DNA from: Oxalobacteraceae bacterium UBA5157
GTDB taxonomy: Bacteria > Pseudomonadota > Gammaproteobacteria > Burkholderiales > Burkholderiaceae_D
Direction: 5' to 3'
DNA length: 6,030 bases
Assembly: GCA_002415335.1 (NCBI GenBank)
Contig: DHXL01000207.1
Span: 1-6,030 of the forward strand
A program made the position numbers and the translations under genes. This document shows, one piece after another, positions 5,181 through 6,030 of the stretch; the first letter of the stretch is position 1; each line of letters starts with the position of its first letter. Below the pieces are notes generated by a model. That model worked only from the letters and a program-made list of their open reading frames with translations, searched no databases and was not told where the DNA came from.

Positions 5181-6030
5181 ATGTCAGCCCAGCTCGATCT
5201 CGTTATGGCGCAAGCCGCCAATGATCCGGACGTAATGGAAACCCAGGAATGGCTCGACGCGCTCGAATCCGTTATCGAAAACGAAGGACCGGAACGCGCG
5301 CATTACCTGATGGAGCGCATGGTCGATCTGGCCCGCCGCCGCGGCGCCCAGATCCCGTTCTCCAGCAACACCGCCTACGTCAACACCATTCCCGCCCATC
5401 TGGGTGAGCATTGCCCCGGCAACCTTGAATTCGAAGAGCGCCTGCGTTCCTGGATGCGCTGGAACGCGATGGCGATGGTGGTCAAAGCCAACCGCGCCGA
5501 CGGCGATTTAGGCGGCCATATCTCGAGCTTCGCGTCGCTGGCGAATATGCTCGGCATCGGATTCAATCACTTCTGGCACGCGCCGACGGCCGACCATGGC
5601 GGTGACTTGCTGTATCTGCAAGGCCATTCGTCGCCCGGCATGTATGCGCGCGCTTTTCTCGAAGGCCGCCTGTCGGAAGAACAACTGCTGAATTTCCGCC
5701 GTGAAGTCGACGGCAAAGGCCTGTCGTCTTACCCGCATCCGAAACTGATGCCCGATTTCTGGCAATTCCCGACTGTGTCGATGGGCCTCGGACCGCTGAT
5801 GGCGATTTATCAGGCGCGCTTCCTGAAGTATCTGCATGCCCGCAATATTGCCGATACCGCCAACCGCAAGGTCTGGGTATTCTGCGGCGACGGCGAAATG
5901 GACGAACCGGAATCGCTGGGCGCGATCGGCATGGCGTCGCGCGAAATGCTCGACAACCTGGTCATGATCGTCAACTGCAACCTGCAGCGGCTGGACGGTC
6001 CGGTGCGCGGCAACGGCAAGATCATCCAGG
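5181..6030 (+). CDS. aceE: Pyruvate dehydrogenase E1 component, N-terminal part (runs off right edge)
   Basis: AceE is the thiamine-diphosphate-dependent E1 subunit of the pyruvate dehydrogenase complex. It decarboxylates pyruvate and passes the acetyl group to lipoyl groups of E2. The first 283 residues are present; the family is about 890 residues, so roughly two thirds lies to the right. The sequence is of the homodimeric E. coli type: TQEWLDALESVIENEGPERAHYL near the N-terminus, IPFSSNTAYVNTI (58-70), DLGGHISSF with His113, LQGHSSPGMYARAFLEGRL with His149, and the thiamine-diphosphate/metal motif GDGEMDEPES (236-245) leading to NCNLQRLDGP (265-274). His113 and His149 align with His106 and His142 of the E. 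coli enzyme. There is no frameshift. The gene has its own promoter and ribosome binding site, is divergent from folD, and is probably followed by the E2 and E3 genes outside the window. Confidence 0.97.
   Translation, partial: MSAQLDLVMAQAANDPDVMETQEWLDALESVIENEGPERAHYLMERMVDLARRRGAQIPFSSNTAYVNTIPAHLGEHCPGNLEFEERLRSWMRWNAMAMVVKANRADGDLGGHISSFASLANMLGIGFNHFWHAPTADHGGDLLYLQGHSSPGMYARAFLEGRLSEEQLLNFRREVDGKGLSSYPHPKLMPDFWQFPTVSMGLGPLMAIYQARFLKYLHARNIADTANRKVWVFCGDGEMDEPESLGAIGMASREMLDNLVMIVNCNLQRLDGPVRGNGKIIQ

Noticed and set aside
5184..6025. Several minus-strand open frames of 63-109 codons at the right edge.
   Set aside because: All are antisense to aceE, whose reading frame is continuous and carries the thiamine-diphosphate motif.

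Overview
The window looks like a chromosomal housekeeping segment from a beta-proteobacterium of the order Burkholderiales, most likely near Oxalobacteraceae (Herbaspirillum, Collimonas or Herminiimonas type). This placement rests on protein character, fairly high GC coding sequence, and the combination folD / prlC / holC / a small DUF2486-like gene / dadA next to an E. coli-type homodimeric pyruvate dehydrogenase E1 gene. It is judged from memory of these families, not from a search.

Layout, left to right. Positions 1-315 (minus strand) hold the first 105 codons of dadA, the FAD-dependent D-amino acid dehydrogenase, which runs off the left edge. Positions 316-455 are an AT-rich gap with the dadA ribosome binding site, a possible -10 and a perfect 9-bp hairpin just after the next gene. 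From 4871 down to 456, five minus-strand genes lie nearly end to end. They are folD (one-carbon folate metabolism), prlC (M3 zinc oligopeptidase A), a secreted DUF4124-glutaredoxin-like protein, holC (DNA polymerase III chi subunit) and a small unknown, probably DUF2486-like protein. The gaps are 4, 24 and 15 bp, then a 4-bp ATGA overlap, so one transcription unit is likely. Positions 4872-5180 are a divergent control region. From 5181 to the right edge (plus strand) is the first 283 codons of aceE.

How the genes relate. The five-gene unit joins unrelated housekeeping jobs: tetrahydrofolate interconversion, degradation of small peptides, an envelope thiol protein and a replication clamp-loader accessory. 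holC and the small unknown gene are translationally coupled, the tightest functional hint here. aceE has its own strong sigma70-like promoter and a good ribosome binding site, and should begin a separate pyruvate dehydrogenase operon continuing to the right.

No mobile element, CRISPR array, phage gene, tRNA or rRNA was seen, and I found no convincing new system. The points most worth a second look are the holC-coupled unknown protein, the thiol-motif DUF4124 protein between prlC and holC, the hairpin at 414-438, the folD leader without a Shine-Dalgarno sequence, and the AT-rich divergent promoter region.
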